From JABWAM01 sp964653025 (GTDB lineage: Bacteria > Verrucomicrobiota > Verrucomicrobiia > JABWAM01): a DNA stretch of 64,000 nt. This document shows positions 53,149-63,300 of the stretch, in pieces (the first letter of the stretch is position 1; every line of letters starts with the position of its first letter). Location of the stretch: NCBI GenBank assembly GCA_964653025.1, contig CAZZBZ010000004.1, positions 13,339 to 77,338 of the forward strand. The letters run 5' to 3'. The translations under genes were made by a program, and so were the position numbers. Under the pieces are notes generated by a model. That model was not told the origin of the DNA. It worked only from the letters and a program-made list of their open reading frames with translations, and did not search any database.

Positions 53149-53476
53149 GATTGCCGTCGCATGCGCGTCAAGCTAAGGGCGATATTTCTCCGTCCATTTT
53201 CTTCTCGGCCCTGCAGTTTACAGGGAAGCCACGGATCCCGCAGTCGCGGGACGGATGGCAGAAGCAGAATACCAGGTCCGCTACACGGACCTGGTATGCT
53301 CCATGGACAAAACTCCGATATCTCCCGGCGGAAGACGCGCCGATTCCGTGTGGCGGAATCGGCGCTCTCCTCTATCCGTGAAAATCCGTGTTTCATCTGT
53401 GGCTTCTTCTGGTTCGGTTCCGCCCATCAAGCGCGGGAACCTTGCCCGTTAGCTTGACGCCAATGCGATTGCCGTC
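53149..53476. mobile_element. 308-bp element with terminal inverted repeats and 10-bp direct repeats
   Basis: GATTGCCGTC at 53149-53158 and again at 53467-53476 brackets a 308-bp segment. Its ends mirror each other: left GCATGCGCGTCAAGCTAAGG (53159 onward), right ...TTAGCTTGACGCCAATGC (ending 53466), similar over about 22 bp with two mismatches and one indel. Abutting direct repeats of 10 bp look like a target-site duplication. The interior carries no gene but holds the repeat at 53225-53407. Confidence 0.7.
53225..53407. repeat. Gene-free copy of the GxxExxY-type repeat
   Basis: Left end GAAGCCACGGAT (53225-53236); right end ATCCGTGTTTCATCTGTGGC then TTC (53385-53407). Two perfect 12-bp hairpins lie inside: ATACCAGGTCCG-CTACA-CGGACCTGGTAT (53269-53297) and GCGCCGATTCCG-TGTGG-CGGAATCGGCGC (53337-53365). 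It is nested in the element flanked by 10-bp direct repeats. Confidence 0.7.
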
Positions 53477-53504
53477 AGGGGGACGGCTCGCCAAGCCGTC
53501 CGAA

Positions 53505-54389
53505 TCAAACCACCTTCGCCGGCAGGTGCCGCGAACAATACTCCTCCCCATCGGCGGCGACACGGAAGGTTGCGTGCGGCTCCTCGATCTCGGTGACCCC
53601 GCAGGTCGCGCAGCGGTGGAAGGCTACCGACTCACCGAGAAAGGGCGCACGCGCCTCGCGGAACGCCTTCTGACGGCGCCCCCGGCGAAACCGCTCGGGG
53701 ATCGAAAAAGGCTGGACCGGTCCCTGCCACGCGAGCGACCGCTGCTCCGCCGACCCCATCAGGAAGATGAAGACCGCGAGGATGGCGAGTTGGATGTCGC
53801 CCGAGAAGAGCCCCCAAGCGATCCCGCAGGCCGCGAGCACGCGACCCAGACCGATCGCCACGGAAGTTGCGCGCGACACGTTTGTGAAATGCCAGAGGGT
53901 GTCCCGCAGGATCCGCCCACCGTCCATCGGGAAGGCAGGAATCAGGTTGAAGATCACCAGCATCCGGTTGAGGTCGGCCATCTCGATCACCACCGCGTGG
54001 AGCATTGGCCACGAGTGCCAGAGGGAAACAGGCAGGAGATGAGCCAGCGCGCTGAACCCCAGCCAGAGCGCCACCGAAACCGCGGGCCCCGCTGCCGAGG
54101 TGAGGAGGTGGGCCGTCGGGTTAAAGAGCGGGCGGCACACCGCCAGCCCCCCGAGCGGCCAGAGAATGATGAGCGGGGCCTCCCCGTCGCACCACCGCGC
54201 GGCCAGCGCGTGGCCGAACTCGTGGAGGAGCACGCTCGCGTAAAGCCCGAAGATCACCAGCGCCCCGATGAGCATGTCGTCCCCGAACCGCCGCAACAGG
54301 ACAAAGGCGTAGAGGAAGAAGGTGAAGTGCAGGCGCACCTCGATCCCGAGGAAGCGACCGAAAGGAACGCTGAGGCCGAAGAAGCTCAT
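53505..54389 (-). CDS. M50-family membrane zinc metalloprotease
   Basis: A 294-residue site-2-protease-type enzyme with six or so spans. The zinc motif is H56-E57-FG-H60 (LLHEFGHALAAR), and the third ligand is Asp156 in NLIPAFPMDGGRIL. The C-terminus adds a small Cys/His zinc-like block (HRCATCGVTE...EEYCSRH). It cleaves membrane-embedded substrates; none is identified. The start at 54389 (MSFFGLSVPFGRFLGIEVRL) is the natural beginning of the SpoIVFB-like fold. Confidence 0.9.
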   Translation of the reverse strand: MSFFGLSVPFGRFLGIEVRLHFTFFLYAFVLLRRFGDDMLIGALVIFGLYASVLLHEFGHALAARWCDGEAPLIILWPLGGLAVCRPLFNPTAHLLTSAAGPAVSVALWLGFSALAHLLPVSLWHSWPMLHAVVIEMADLNRMLVIFNLIPAFPMDGGRILRDTLWHFTNVSRATSVAIGLGRVLAACGIAWGLFSGDIQLAILAVFIFLMGSAEQRSLAWQGPVQPFSIPERFRRGRRQKAFREARAPFLGESVAFHRCATCGVTEIEEPHATFRVAADGEEYCSRHLPAKVV

Positions 54390-54479
54390 GGGCAGATGAT
54401 CGGTTGTAGGTGGTGGGTCATCGCGGAGAGTACTGGGCCACTCCCACCCCAATGGCGATGGAAACCCCTGGGCAAGCGG

Positions 54480-55721
54480 TCATGTGAACTCCGTTGCGCA
54501 CGCTCTGTTCCCCGTCGGATGAGAGGGGGCCTCGCGACGGAGGAATCCGAGGCCGGGGAGAAGCACGAGCACAATGACGACCCCGCTGAAGACGAACGGC
54601 GCCCACGAACCCACGTGGTCATAGAGAAACCCGCCGGCCAGCGGCCCCACGATGCGGGCGAGGCTGCCGGCCGATTGAGCCACGCCAAGCACCACCCCCT
54701 GTTCACCAGGCGAAGTCCGCTGAGAAACCAGCCCCATGATGCTGGCTCGGTTGACCCCCTGCCCCACGCCGAGCCCGGCGAGCAGGAAGAAAAGATGCCA
54801 CGCCACGCGGGCGGCAGGCATGAAGGCAATCGCTGCCGCGGTGAGAACCCCACCCGCCACGATCAGCCAGCCCTCGCCGAAACGCTTCACGAGCCGGCCG
54901 ATTAACCCCCCCTGCACCACGGCCATGACGAGCCCGATGTAGAGGAAGAAGAGGTTGCCCCCCAGTACCCCGTATCCAAGCTTCTCGTGGATGAAGAGCG
55001 CGAAGAGGTTTTCGAAGTTGGCGAAGCCGTAGCTCAGGACGAAGTAGAGCGTGATGAGGTAACCCGTGCCGCGCGAGGCAAACGCCCGCCTCCAGGCCTC
55101 CCAGTGCCAAAGCCCCTCGTCCCCCCCGCCTTCCTGCTGGACGGGGGCGCGGCTCTCCGTGAGCGTCCAGCAGGCCACGAGCCAGTTCAGCCCGCAGATC
55201 AGGGCCGCAACCGCCCCAATCGCACGGTACACGTGGGTGGGATGCGCGGGATCATTCGCAAGATGCGCGACCAGCGCCCCCAGTCCCGGGCCAAGGACAA
55301 ACCCGAGGCCGAACGCCGCCCCGATAAGGCCCATCCCCTTCGATCGTTGATCGGGAGGCGTGATGTCGGCGATGTAGGCATTCGCGACCGCGATGTTCCC
55401 GCCAAAGAGCCCCGCCAGCGCGCGAGTGGCGAGGATCTGCCAGAAGCTGTTGCAAAAGATCAGCGCGCCGTACGACACCGCCGAGCCCGCGAGGCTGATG
55501 AGCAGGACGGGGCGCCGGCCGATCCGGTCGGAAAGCCGCCCCCACCACGGAGCGAAAATGAACTGCATCAGCGAAAAGACCGAACTCAGCGCCGTGATCT
55601 CGAGGCCATTCGCATGGAAGTGATGCGCGAAAAAGGGCAGCAGCGGCAACACGAGGCCGAAACCGACCAGGTCCACAAACACCGTGAGGAAAAGGACGCC
55701 GAGCGTCGCGCGCTGTCGCAT
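54480..55721 (-). CDS. MFS drug exporter, TetA-like
   Basis: A 413-residue 12-span major-facilitator transporter. Motif A appears as GRLSDRIGRRPVLLISL after TM2, and FVDLVGFGLVLPLLPFFAHH is the TetA-type start. FGLGFVLGPGLGAL is motif C of antiporters. It should exchange protons for a drug or metabolite, unknown here. The start at 55721 is used since the upstream extension is non-coding. Confidence 0.9.
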   Translation of the reverse strand: MRQRATLGVLFLTVFVDLVGFGLVLPLLPFFAHHFHANGLEITALSSVFSLMQFIFAPWWGRLSDRIGRRPVLLISLAGSAVSYGALIFCNSFWQILATRALAGLFGGNIAVANAYIADITPPDQRSKGMGLIGAAFGLGFVLGPGLGALVAHLANDPAHPTHVYRAIGAVAALICGLNWLVACWTLTESRAPVQQEGGGDEGLWHWEAWRRAFASRGTGYLITLYFVLSYGFANFENLFALFIHEKLGYGVLGGNLFFLYIGLVMAVVQGGLIGRLVKRFGEGWLIVAGGVLTAAAIAFMPAARVAWHLFFLLAGLGVGQGVNRASIMGLVSQRTSPGEQGVVLGVAQSAGSLARIVGPLAGGFLYDHVGSWAPFVFSGVVIVLVLLPGLGFLRREAPSHPTGNRACATEFT

Positions 55722-55851
55722 GGGGGGCGCACTCTCGCACAAACCTCCCCACTCTCCAACTTTTTCCGCCCAGGCTGGATGGCCGGATCCACATCCTCCC
55801 CTCAATTCCCCGGTGAAAGGACGCCCTCGCCCGACCGACCGCTCGGGAGGT

Positions 55852-56877
55852 TTACGCGGGGAGCCGTTCCTTCAGAGCACGCGCCGCTTCGAGAAAAACC
55901 TTCGCCGAGGCCGAGGCCGGCGCGGCATGAACCACGGGCTGGCCGGCATCGCCTCCTTCACGGATTGCGATCTCGATTGGCACCTGGCCAAGGAGAGGCA
56001 CTCCGAGGCGCTTCGCCTCCCGCTCCCCGCCCCCGCTCCCAAAGAGGTCGTAGCGCTTCCCGTCGCCCGGGCAGAGAAAGTAGCTCATGTTCTCGATCAC
56101 GCCCAGGATCGGCACGTTCACCTTCTGGAACATCGCGGCCGCCTTGCGCACGTCGAGAAGCGCCACCTCTTGCGGGGTGGTCACCATCACCGCTCCCGTG
56201 AGGGGCAGCGTCTGGCAGAGCGAGAGCTGCGCGTCGCCGGTCCCCGGCGGCAGGTCCACCACGAGCCAGTCGAGAGGCCCCCACGCCACCTCGTGAATGA
56301 ACTGCTGGATTGCCTGCGCGATGAGTGGTCCGCGCCAGATCACCGGGGAGTTTGGATCCATGAGAAACCCGATGCTCATCAACTTGATTCCAAGACTCTC
56401 GACCGGCACCAGCTTCTCGTCCTTCACCGTCGGCGATTCCTTGGCGCCCATCATGAGCGGCACACTCGGCCCGTAGATATCGCAGTCGAGCAGGCCCACC
56501 GTATCCCCCAGCTTCGCGAGCGCGAGCGCGAGGTTCACGGCCACCGTGGACTTTCCCACGCCGCCCTTGCCGCTCCCCACCGCGAGGCTCCGACGAAGAT
56601 CTTTCAGTCCGTTGGGCTTTCCGAGTGCGACAGGCACCCCCTTTACGCTGAGGGAGACCTCCACCATTCCTATGCCGGGCAGTGCGCGGAGTGCCAACTC
56701 GGAGAGACGGCGAATCTCCTCGCCCACCTTTGGATCCGAGGTCGTCAGTTCCATCGCCACCACGCAACGCCCTCCCTCAAGGCGAATATCCTTCACGATC
56801 CCGAAGGAGACGATGTCCCGGCTGTAGCCGGGAAACTTCACCTGTTTCAACGCGTCGCGGACTTGGTCGGCATTCAT
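55852..56877 (-). CDS. mrp: Mrp/ApbC iron-sulfur cluster carrier ATPase
   Basis: A 341-residue P-loop protein: N-terminal DUF59-type domain (DQVRDALKQVKFPGYSRDIV), deviant Walker A GSGKGGVGKST (101-111), and DLPPGTGDAQLSLCQ. In the C-terminal motif, normally CPxC, the sequence reads MSYFLCPGDGKRYDLFG, with only one Cys; many homologs also lack the second Cys. It moves iron-sulfur clusters to apo-enzymes, of which this window has several. Confidence 0.93.
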   Translation of the reverse strand: MNADQVRDALKQVKFPGYSRDIVSFGIVKDIRLEGGRCVVAMELTTSDPKVGEEIRRLSELALRALPGIGMVEVSLSVKGVPVALGKPNGLKDLRRSLAVGSGKGGVGKSTVAVNLALALAKLGDTVGLLDCDIYGPSVPLMMGAKESPTVKDEKLVPVESLGIKLMSIGFLMDPNSPVIWRGPLIAQAIQQFIHEVAWGPLDWLVVDLPPGTGDAQLSLCQTLPLTGAVMVTTPQEVALLDVRKAAAMFQKVNVPILGVIENMSYFLCPGDGKRYDLFGSGGGEREAKRLGVPLLGQVPIEIAIREGGDAGQPVVHAAPASASAKVFLEAARALKERLPA

Positions 56878-56950
56878 GGGCCCGACAATCTGCTTCTACC
56901 TCCTCTCCGATGCAAGGGTTTTGCCCCCGTTCCCCGTACAGGTTCCAGAT

Positions 56951-57125
56951 AGCCACAGATGAAACACGGATGTGCACGGATGAAGGATACGCCGATTCCG
57001 CTACACGGAATCGGCGCGTCATCAAAGGAAAGCGGATGGCATGCCGTCTTGTGCCTCGAGTTTCGGCAAGCGCGTGTCAGTGCGCATGCCGCACATCCTC
57101 TTCCATCCGTGTTTCATCCGTGGCT
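56951..57125. mobile_element. 175-bp gene-free MITE-like element
   Basis: Terminal repeats AGCCACAGATGAAACACGGA (56951 onward, 22 bp) and the mirror ...GTTTCATCCGTGGCT (ending 57125) differ at one base. Inside is CGCCGATTCCG-CTACA-CGGAATCGGCG (56990-57016), an 11-bp perfect stem. It sits in the gap between mrp and the TPR-protein gene. It is the cleanest gene-free relative of the element at 32269. Confidence 0.75.
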
Positions 57126-57159
57126 TCCCTTTCGCAATCTGCTAAACAACGGGGTGGCG

Positions 57160-59621
57160 ATGACCTTTCCCCAACGGATCACCACCGCCCTCTCGCTCGG
57201 CCTCTGCGCCGCGCTCGTGTGGCATGCCCCCGCCGCCGAGGACGATCCCGCCGCGCAGGCACAACTCGCCGCCGCGAACGGGATCTTCGCGAAGGACTTC
57301 CACGATCTCGCACTCGCCGAGTACGGGAAATACGTACAGTGGTTTCNNNNNNNNNNNNNNNNNNNNNNNNNNNNNNNNNNNNNNNNNNNNNNNNNNNNNN
57401 NNNNNNNNNNNNNNNNNNNNNNNNNNNNNNNNNNNNNNNNNNNNNNAAGGACTTCCACGATCTCGCACTCGCCGAGTACGGGAAATACGTACAGTGGTTT
57501 CCCAACGCGAAGGGGGTTGAGGAGGCCACCTACCGCTCCGCCGAGTGCCTCCGCGCCCTCGGGAAGTCGGGCGATGCCCGCGCGGGCTACGAGGAGGTCC
57601 TCCGCCGTTTCCCAAACGGCCCCTTCGCGGCACGCGCCGAGTTCCGGCTCGCGGAGATGCTCGTCGCCGAGGGAAAGCCCGCCGCGGCGGCGCCGCGCTT
57701 TGCCTCATCGGCGTCGCGCGCGAAGGACGATTTGACCCGTCTCGCCGCGCGCTTTTCCCAGGCACAAATTCTCCTCAAGCTCGGACGGACGGCGGAGGCG
57801 ATCCCGCCGCTGCGGGAACTGGCGCGCGAGGAGCGGGGGAACCCCTACCGCGGCTTTGCCCTGATCGAGCTCGGTCGAATCGTTGAGGCTTCCGGCCAAC
57901 TCGAGGAGGCCCGCCTCCTTTACGGAAAGGCGCTGGAGACCGACGCGTCCTCTGAGCTTCGCGCCGAGGCCGGCCTACACGCCGCGGCAATCGAGATTCG
58001 CGCGGAGCATTGGGGCGCCGCCGCCGCGCTCCTCGAAAAGACGCGCCGCCTCCTCCCCCCCGGCGACCCCCTTGCCCGAGCGAACTGGACGCTCCTTTCC
58101 TGCTACTGGCGCCTCGGGCAGCACGAGGCGGTCGCCCGCATGGCGGCGGACCCGAAGATCGCATTCCCCGAAGAGCGACGCGGCGACGCGACCCTCCTCG
58201 GCGCCCACTCCCTGCGCGCGCTCGCGCGGCCCGCCGACGCCGCGGTCGCCTACGGCGCCTTCGCCCGCGCATTTCCAAAACATCCCGAGGCAACGAATGC
58301 GGCCTGCGAACGGGTGATCTGCCTCGCCGCGGCAAACGCGCCCGGCTGGGAGAACGAGGCTGCGGCGTTCCTCCGCGCGAGCCCGAAAGCCACGGGCGCC
58401 TCCCGGGTGCTCTACCTCCTCGCGGACCGTGCCTTCGCACGCGGGGACTTTGTCTTCGCCGCCGCCGCCTACGCGCAGATCCAGCCCGCCGCGCTCGACC
58501 CCGCCCTCGCTCCCGAGGTTGCGTTTCGCTGGGGCGCGAGCCTCGCCAAGGCCGGCCGCCACGCCGATGCCATCTCCCGTCTCGACGAGTTTACGCGAAA
58601 GTTTCCCTCGCACCCGCTGGCTCCGCAGGGGCTTGTGCTCCTCGGGCTTTCCGCCCAGCAACTAGGAAACTACGAGACAGCGATCAAGGCATTCCAAGAC
58701 CTCGCCGACCACTTCCCGAAGGCGCCCGAGCGTGAGGACGCGCTGCGCCGGATTGCGCTCCTCGACGGTGCCCTGGGACGCCCTGCCGCCCTGCGCGAGG
58801 CCTACGATCGCCTCGCAAAGGAGTACCCGAAAGGCCGTTTTCTCGACGAGGCGGCGTACTGGACGGGCGCGAGCCTCTTCGACGAGAAGAAGTACGCCGA
58901 GGCGATTTCCCCACTCGAACGCGCCCGCGCGATGAACGCCCCTGCCTTCGGGGCAAATGCGACCACGCGCCTCATCCTCGCCCGATGGTTCCTCCGCCAG
59001 CGCACCGCTCTCACCAAGGAACTCCTCTCCCTCCCCGAGGGCTTCCCAACCCCGGCACCCGAGATCTGGGACTGGGCCGCGAGGCAGAGCGCCACCGAGG
59101 GCGATCCCACGGCCGCCGTCCAGCTCTTCACAAAGCTCATCGCCCACCCTGCAGGGACGCCCTTCCGCCACGCGGTGCGGCGCGCGCTCGCCGCGAGCCT
59201 CGGCGCGCAGGGCAAGTGGAAGGCCGCCGCCGAGAACCTCGATACCTACATTGCCGAGGCCACCGATCCCGATGACGCAATCGCGGGGCGACTCGACCTC
59301 GCTCGAGCGAAGACCGCTCTCAAGGACTTCGACAAGGCCCGGGAGATCGCTGAGGCGATCATGATCGAGCAGCCCGAAGGGCGGGCGAACGCCGATGCCC
59401 GCATGATCCTCGGCGAGATCCTCGACGCTCAGGGAAAACCCGTCGAGGCCGCGAAACAGTGGCTTGGCGTGGCAATTCTTTACGCGGACCCGGAGGTCAC
59501 CCCGGACGCCTACACACGTGCCGCAGGGGCCTTCGAGCGGGCCGGCGACACGAACGAGGCGACTCGCCTCCGGAAGGAGCTTGCGGCCAAATACCCCGAC
59601 GCCGCGCGCGCGAAACCATGA
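57160..59621 (+). CDS. Secreted TPR-repeat protein, interrupted by an assembly gap
   Basis: Signal peptide (MTFPQRITTALSLGLCAALV) followed by tandem 34-residue-like helical repeats (AGYEEVLRRFPNGPFAARAE; AISRLDEFTRKFPSHPLAPQ; AAKQWLGVAILYADPEVTPD), typical of outer-envelope TPR proteins. As drawn, the frame changes across the N-run. If the duplicated 55 bp plus 100 Ns (57292-57446) are removed, the frame is restored and gives one 768-residue protein without stops. Its stop overlaps the rsmI ATG. Confidence 0.85.
57292..57501. other. Assembly join: 55-bp overlap on both sides of 100 Ns
   Basis: The same 55 bases, starting AAGGACTTCCACGATCTCGC, occur at 57292-57346 and 57447-57501, with exactly 100 Ns between. 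This is what results when two contigs that overlap by a k-mer-sized end are placed next to each other by a scaffolder. There is probably no missing sequence. Confidence 0.9.
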
Positions 59622-60289
59622 GTGGGATCCTTTCCATCGTCGCCACCCCGATCGGAAACCTCGAGGACATCACCCTCCGCGCCCTGCGCGTGCTGCGGGA
59701 ATCGAGCGCCGTGATCGCTGAGGACACGCGCCGCACGGCGATCCTTTTCCAGCGACACGGAATTTCCCGCCCCATCGAGTCCTGCCCGGCATTCCGCGAG
59801 GCCGCTTCATGTGAGCGGCTTGCCGAGCGGATCGCCGCGGGCGAGCGCCTCGCCCTCGTCTCGGACGCCGGAACGCCCGGTATCTCCGACCCTGGCTCCC
59901 GCATCGTGCGTGCCTGCGTGGCTCGCGGCCTCACGGTCGAGGTCATTCCCGGTCCCTGCGCGGCGATCGCGGCCCTCTGCGGCTCGGGCCTACCGACCCA
60001 CGAGTTCCACTTTGTCGGCTTCCTGCCTCCCAAGGCCGTCGCGCGGGAACGTCGCCTGCGCGAACTCGCGGCGCTCCCCGGAACACTCGTGATCTACGAG
60101 TCCCCCCACCGCCTTGGCGCGATGCTCGCGCAGGCCGCCGTGGTTTTTTCGGACCGTCCCGCGGTCATCGGGCGGGAGCTGACCAAGAAGTTCGAGGAGT
60201 TCCGCCGTGGCACAGCCGCGGAACTCGCCGCGTGGTTTGCGACGCATCCCCCGAAAGGCGAGATCGTCTTCCTCGTAGCGGGTCGATAA
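59618..60289 (+). CDS. rsmI: 16S rRNA (cytidine-1402-2'-O)-methyltransferase RsmI
   Basis: A 223-residue tetrapyrrole-methylase-fold enzyme. VATPIGNLEDITLRALRVLR, EDTRRTAIL, VSDAGTPGISDPGSRIVRAC, IPGPCAAIAALCGSGLPT and FVGFLPPK are all diagnostic of RsmI, which methylates the ribose of C1402 in 16S rRNA using SAM. Slightly shorter than E. coli RsmI at the C-terminus. The ATGA overlap couples its translation to the TPR gene. Confidence 0.95.
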   Translation: MSGILSIVATPIGNLEDITLRALRVLRESSAVIAEDTRRTAILFQRHGISRPIESCPAFREAASCERLAERIAAGERLALVSDAGTPGISDPGSRIVRACVARGLTVEVIPGPCAAIAALCGSGLPTHEFHFVGFLPPKAVARERRLRELAALPGTLVIYESPHRLGAMLAQAAVVFSDRPAVIGRELTKKFEEFRRGTAAELAAWFATHPPKGEIVFLVAGR

Positions 60290-60328
60290 AACCCAACAAA
60301 ACATCCGTGTGCCCGTGAGCCACGCCGA

Positions 60329-63300
60329 TCAGGGAGGCGGCGCGTCGGCAAACAGGAATCGGAGGTCGTCGAGCGTCAGGCTCTTGGAAAACTTCCCTTC
60401 GCCCAAGACGTCTTCGGCCAGGGCGAACTTGGCGCGTTGAAGGGCGCGAATTTTCTCTTCAATGCTGTCCTTGATGAGGAGCCGATAAGCCATCACTTTG
60501 TTCGTCTGGCCAATGCGGTGGGCGCGGTCGATGGCCTGGTTTTCGACGGCCGGATTCCACCATGGATCGAACAGCACCACGTAACTGGCGGCGGTGAGGT
60601 TGAGGCCGAAGCCTCCCGCCCTGAGCGAGATCAGGAAGATGGCGGGGCCTTGCGTGTTCTGGAAATCGGCGACGAGCGCGCCGCGATTTTCGGTGGCCCC
60701 CGTCAGCACAAAACTTTTCCATCCTTTTTCGCGCACCACGGGTTTCAGGAGGTTAATCAGGCTGACGAACTGGCTGAAGACCAGCACCTTGTGACCTTCT
60801 TCAATCAGCGGATCGAGCAGATCAACCAGTGCCTCGATCTTCGCGCCGCCGACGGCCCCTTGTTTCGGGTCCACGAGCGCCGGGTGACAACAAATCTGCC
60901 GCAGGCGCAACAGCGAGCGCAGAAAATTGAACCGCTGCCGGTCAAAGTCGCTCGTGGTCTTGATCTTCAGCAGCATCTGCTGGGCGCTTTTGAACTCGGC
61001 GCGATAGAGCGTCTGCTGCGCGCCCTCCATTTCGCAGAGCAGGTCTTCCTCGATGCGGTCGGGCAGGTCGCTTGCGACCTCCGACTTGGTACGGCGAAGC
61101 AGGAAGGGACGCACGCGCGCGGAGAGTCGTCGGCTGGCGAGCGGGTCATCGACCTGGTTGTGGCGTTTGGCGAACTGGGCGCGGTTGCCAAGCACCCCGG
61201 GCATGGCAAACGCCATCAAACTCCAGAGATCGAGCAGACGATTTTCAATCGGGGTGCCCGTGAGCACGAGCCGATGGTCGGCCCTCAGGGCGCGAGCGAC
61301 GCGGGCGGTTTGCGACTCAGGGTTCTTGATGTACTGCCCCTCGTCGAGCAGGGCGGCATGCCACTCAACCTCGGTGATACGGTTGCCCAAAATCCGTAAC
61401 TGGGAGTAGTTGATGACAAATAGGTCGGCATCCGCAAGTGCGCTGGTCAGCGCGGCAGGCTCGACGCCGCGCCACAGATTCACGCGCAGACCCGGGAAAA
61501 ACCGGGTCGCCTCGGCCCGCCAGTTGTCCATCACTGACTTGGGGCAGATGACGAGGCTGGGGCGATGCTTGCCGTTGAGCGAGGCGCGAAGCCAGGCAAG
61601 CCAAGCCAGCGCTTGCAGCGTCTTTCCGAGCCCCATGTCATCGGCGAGAATTCCGCCGAATCGGTTCGTGCTGAGATAGCAGAGGAAATGAAATCCCTCG
61701 ACCTGGTACGGACGCAGTTGCCCGGTGATCACGGCGGGCACCGGAGGCGTGACGCGCGTCTGGAGTTCGCCGGCGCGGCGACGAATCTCGGCTACCCGCA
61801 CCTCGGGCAGGAAGCGCGTCGCGGCGGTGTCGGCCAACTGCAACACATGGAGCCGCTGCGGTTCGCCGTCGAAATCTTCCGAGCCAAGGCCGAGTCGGGC
61901 AAGGCGTTCATCGTCCTCGGCGCTGAGGCTGAACTTCAGCCGCTGCCAACCCTTCGCCCCGAGGCGGACATAGCCACCGCGCGCCTTGAGCAACATATTC
62001 AGTTCCTCGGGCGTCAACTCGGTCTTGCCGACATCCACCGCGACCCGCAGGTCGAACCAATCCATGCCCGCGGAGGTGGCATCGAGGCGCAGGGACGCGC
62101 TCAACGGCTCGTTCAACAAAGTTGCCAGTTGCTGATCGAGGCGCACCTCCATGTGCTTCGGCAACGATCGCAGCCACGGGATGAATTTTTCAGGGAAGTT
62201 CTTTGCCACCCATATACGCCAGCACTGCTCGTCGTGGTCCCACAGCGGCCCGAGCGCGGCGAGCAACTGCGGCACGTCGTTCATCGCGCGACGGTCGATC
62301 TGGTGGATCTTCCCCTCGGATGAAGGGTTGTCTGGACCAGTTTCCAACCCCGTCTTCGACCAGCCCGAAAAGGAATATTCCTCCTGACGCTTCCCCATGT
62401 CGGATTGCGCGGTGATTCGGAGGAGCACTCGCTCCTTCGACTCGCCGTGGCGCTGCGTCTTGAGATCGCAGGCCACGCTCACCCGCATGGTTTCCGTGCA
62501 GACTCGATCTCGCAGAAGCGGCGGCAGTTCGACGTCCAGTCGCGTCAGCAACTCCACCCCCACCTCACTCTCCAGCGCCGCCGCGGGAATCATGAACTGA
62601 AAAGCCGCCTCCTGCGCTTTTGGGGTGGGAATCGTGGATTTCCCGTGCCATTCACCCTCGTTCGACAACGGTGACGGCCCGGTATAAATCGCCGTCTCCG
62701 TGAGATATAGCGACGGATGCCCCGGCAGCGTCATCAGCACCGGCGGGAGGGGAACGCCCTCGTGTGTAACCAGTTTTAGCGAATAGTGATCGATCGCGGT
62801 CTGCGCGGGTTGAAGTTGCCAGCGCAACGGTTCGGCGATGCGAATCAACGCGACGCCCTTTTCGTTCACAATCCGCGAATAAAGCGACGGCGCCCGCAGC
62901 AGGATATTGAGCAGGCGCCGGGTCTCGGTTTGGTGAAGAGGAAGACTGGTCGCACGCTCGTTTGCCCAGCGCGCATACAACGAGTGCCACAACGGAAATG
63001 CCTCGGGGACCACCTCGATCTCTCCATCACGATACTGCTCTAAAAGCTGCGTGAGACGCGCGGGCTTCAGCAGGCGGTATTCGTCCTCGCCGTCAACCTT
63101 GTATTGCGGCAAGGCCGAACGTCCCTTGATCATCAACCGCATGTCCGCCCTGCCCGACGCGGACGCCGCGGCGGGGCTCGCCGTGACGGGGACTTCCTCG
63201 CGCCACCGTCCCAGGCGTTGCTGCCACCATTTGACCTCCTTTCCCTGCCGTGTCATGGCGACGAGACGTGCGGCCTCTTCCATGTTGGTGATCGGCAGCA

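Noticed and set aside
53269..53365. CRISPR array, suggested by repeated palindromic units around 53225-53407
   Set aside because: There are only two hairpins, they differ in sequence, and there is no regular spacer length and no cas gene in the window.
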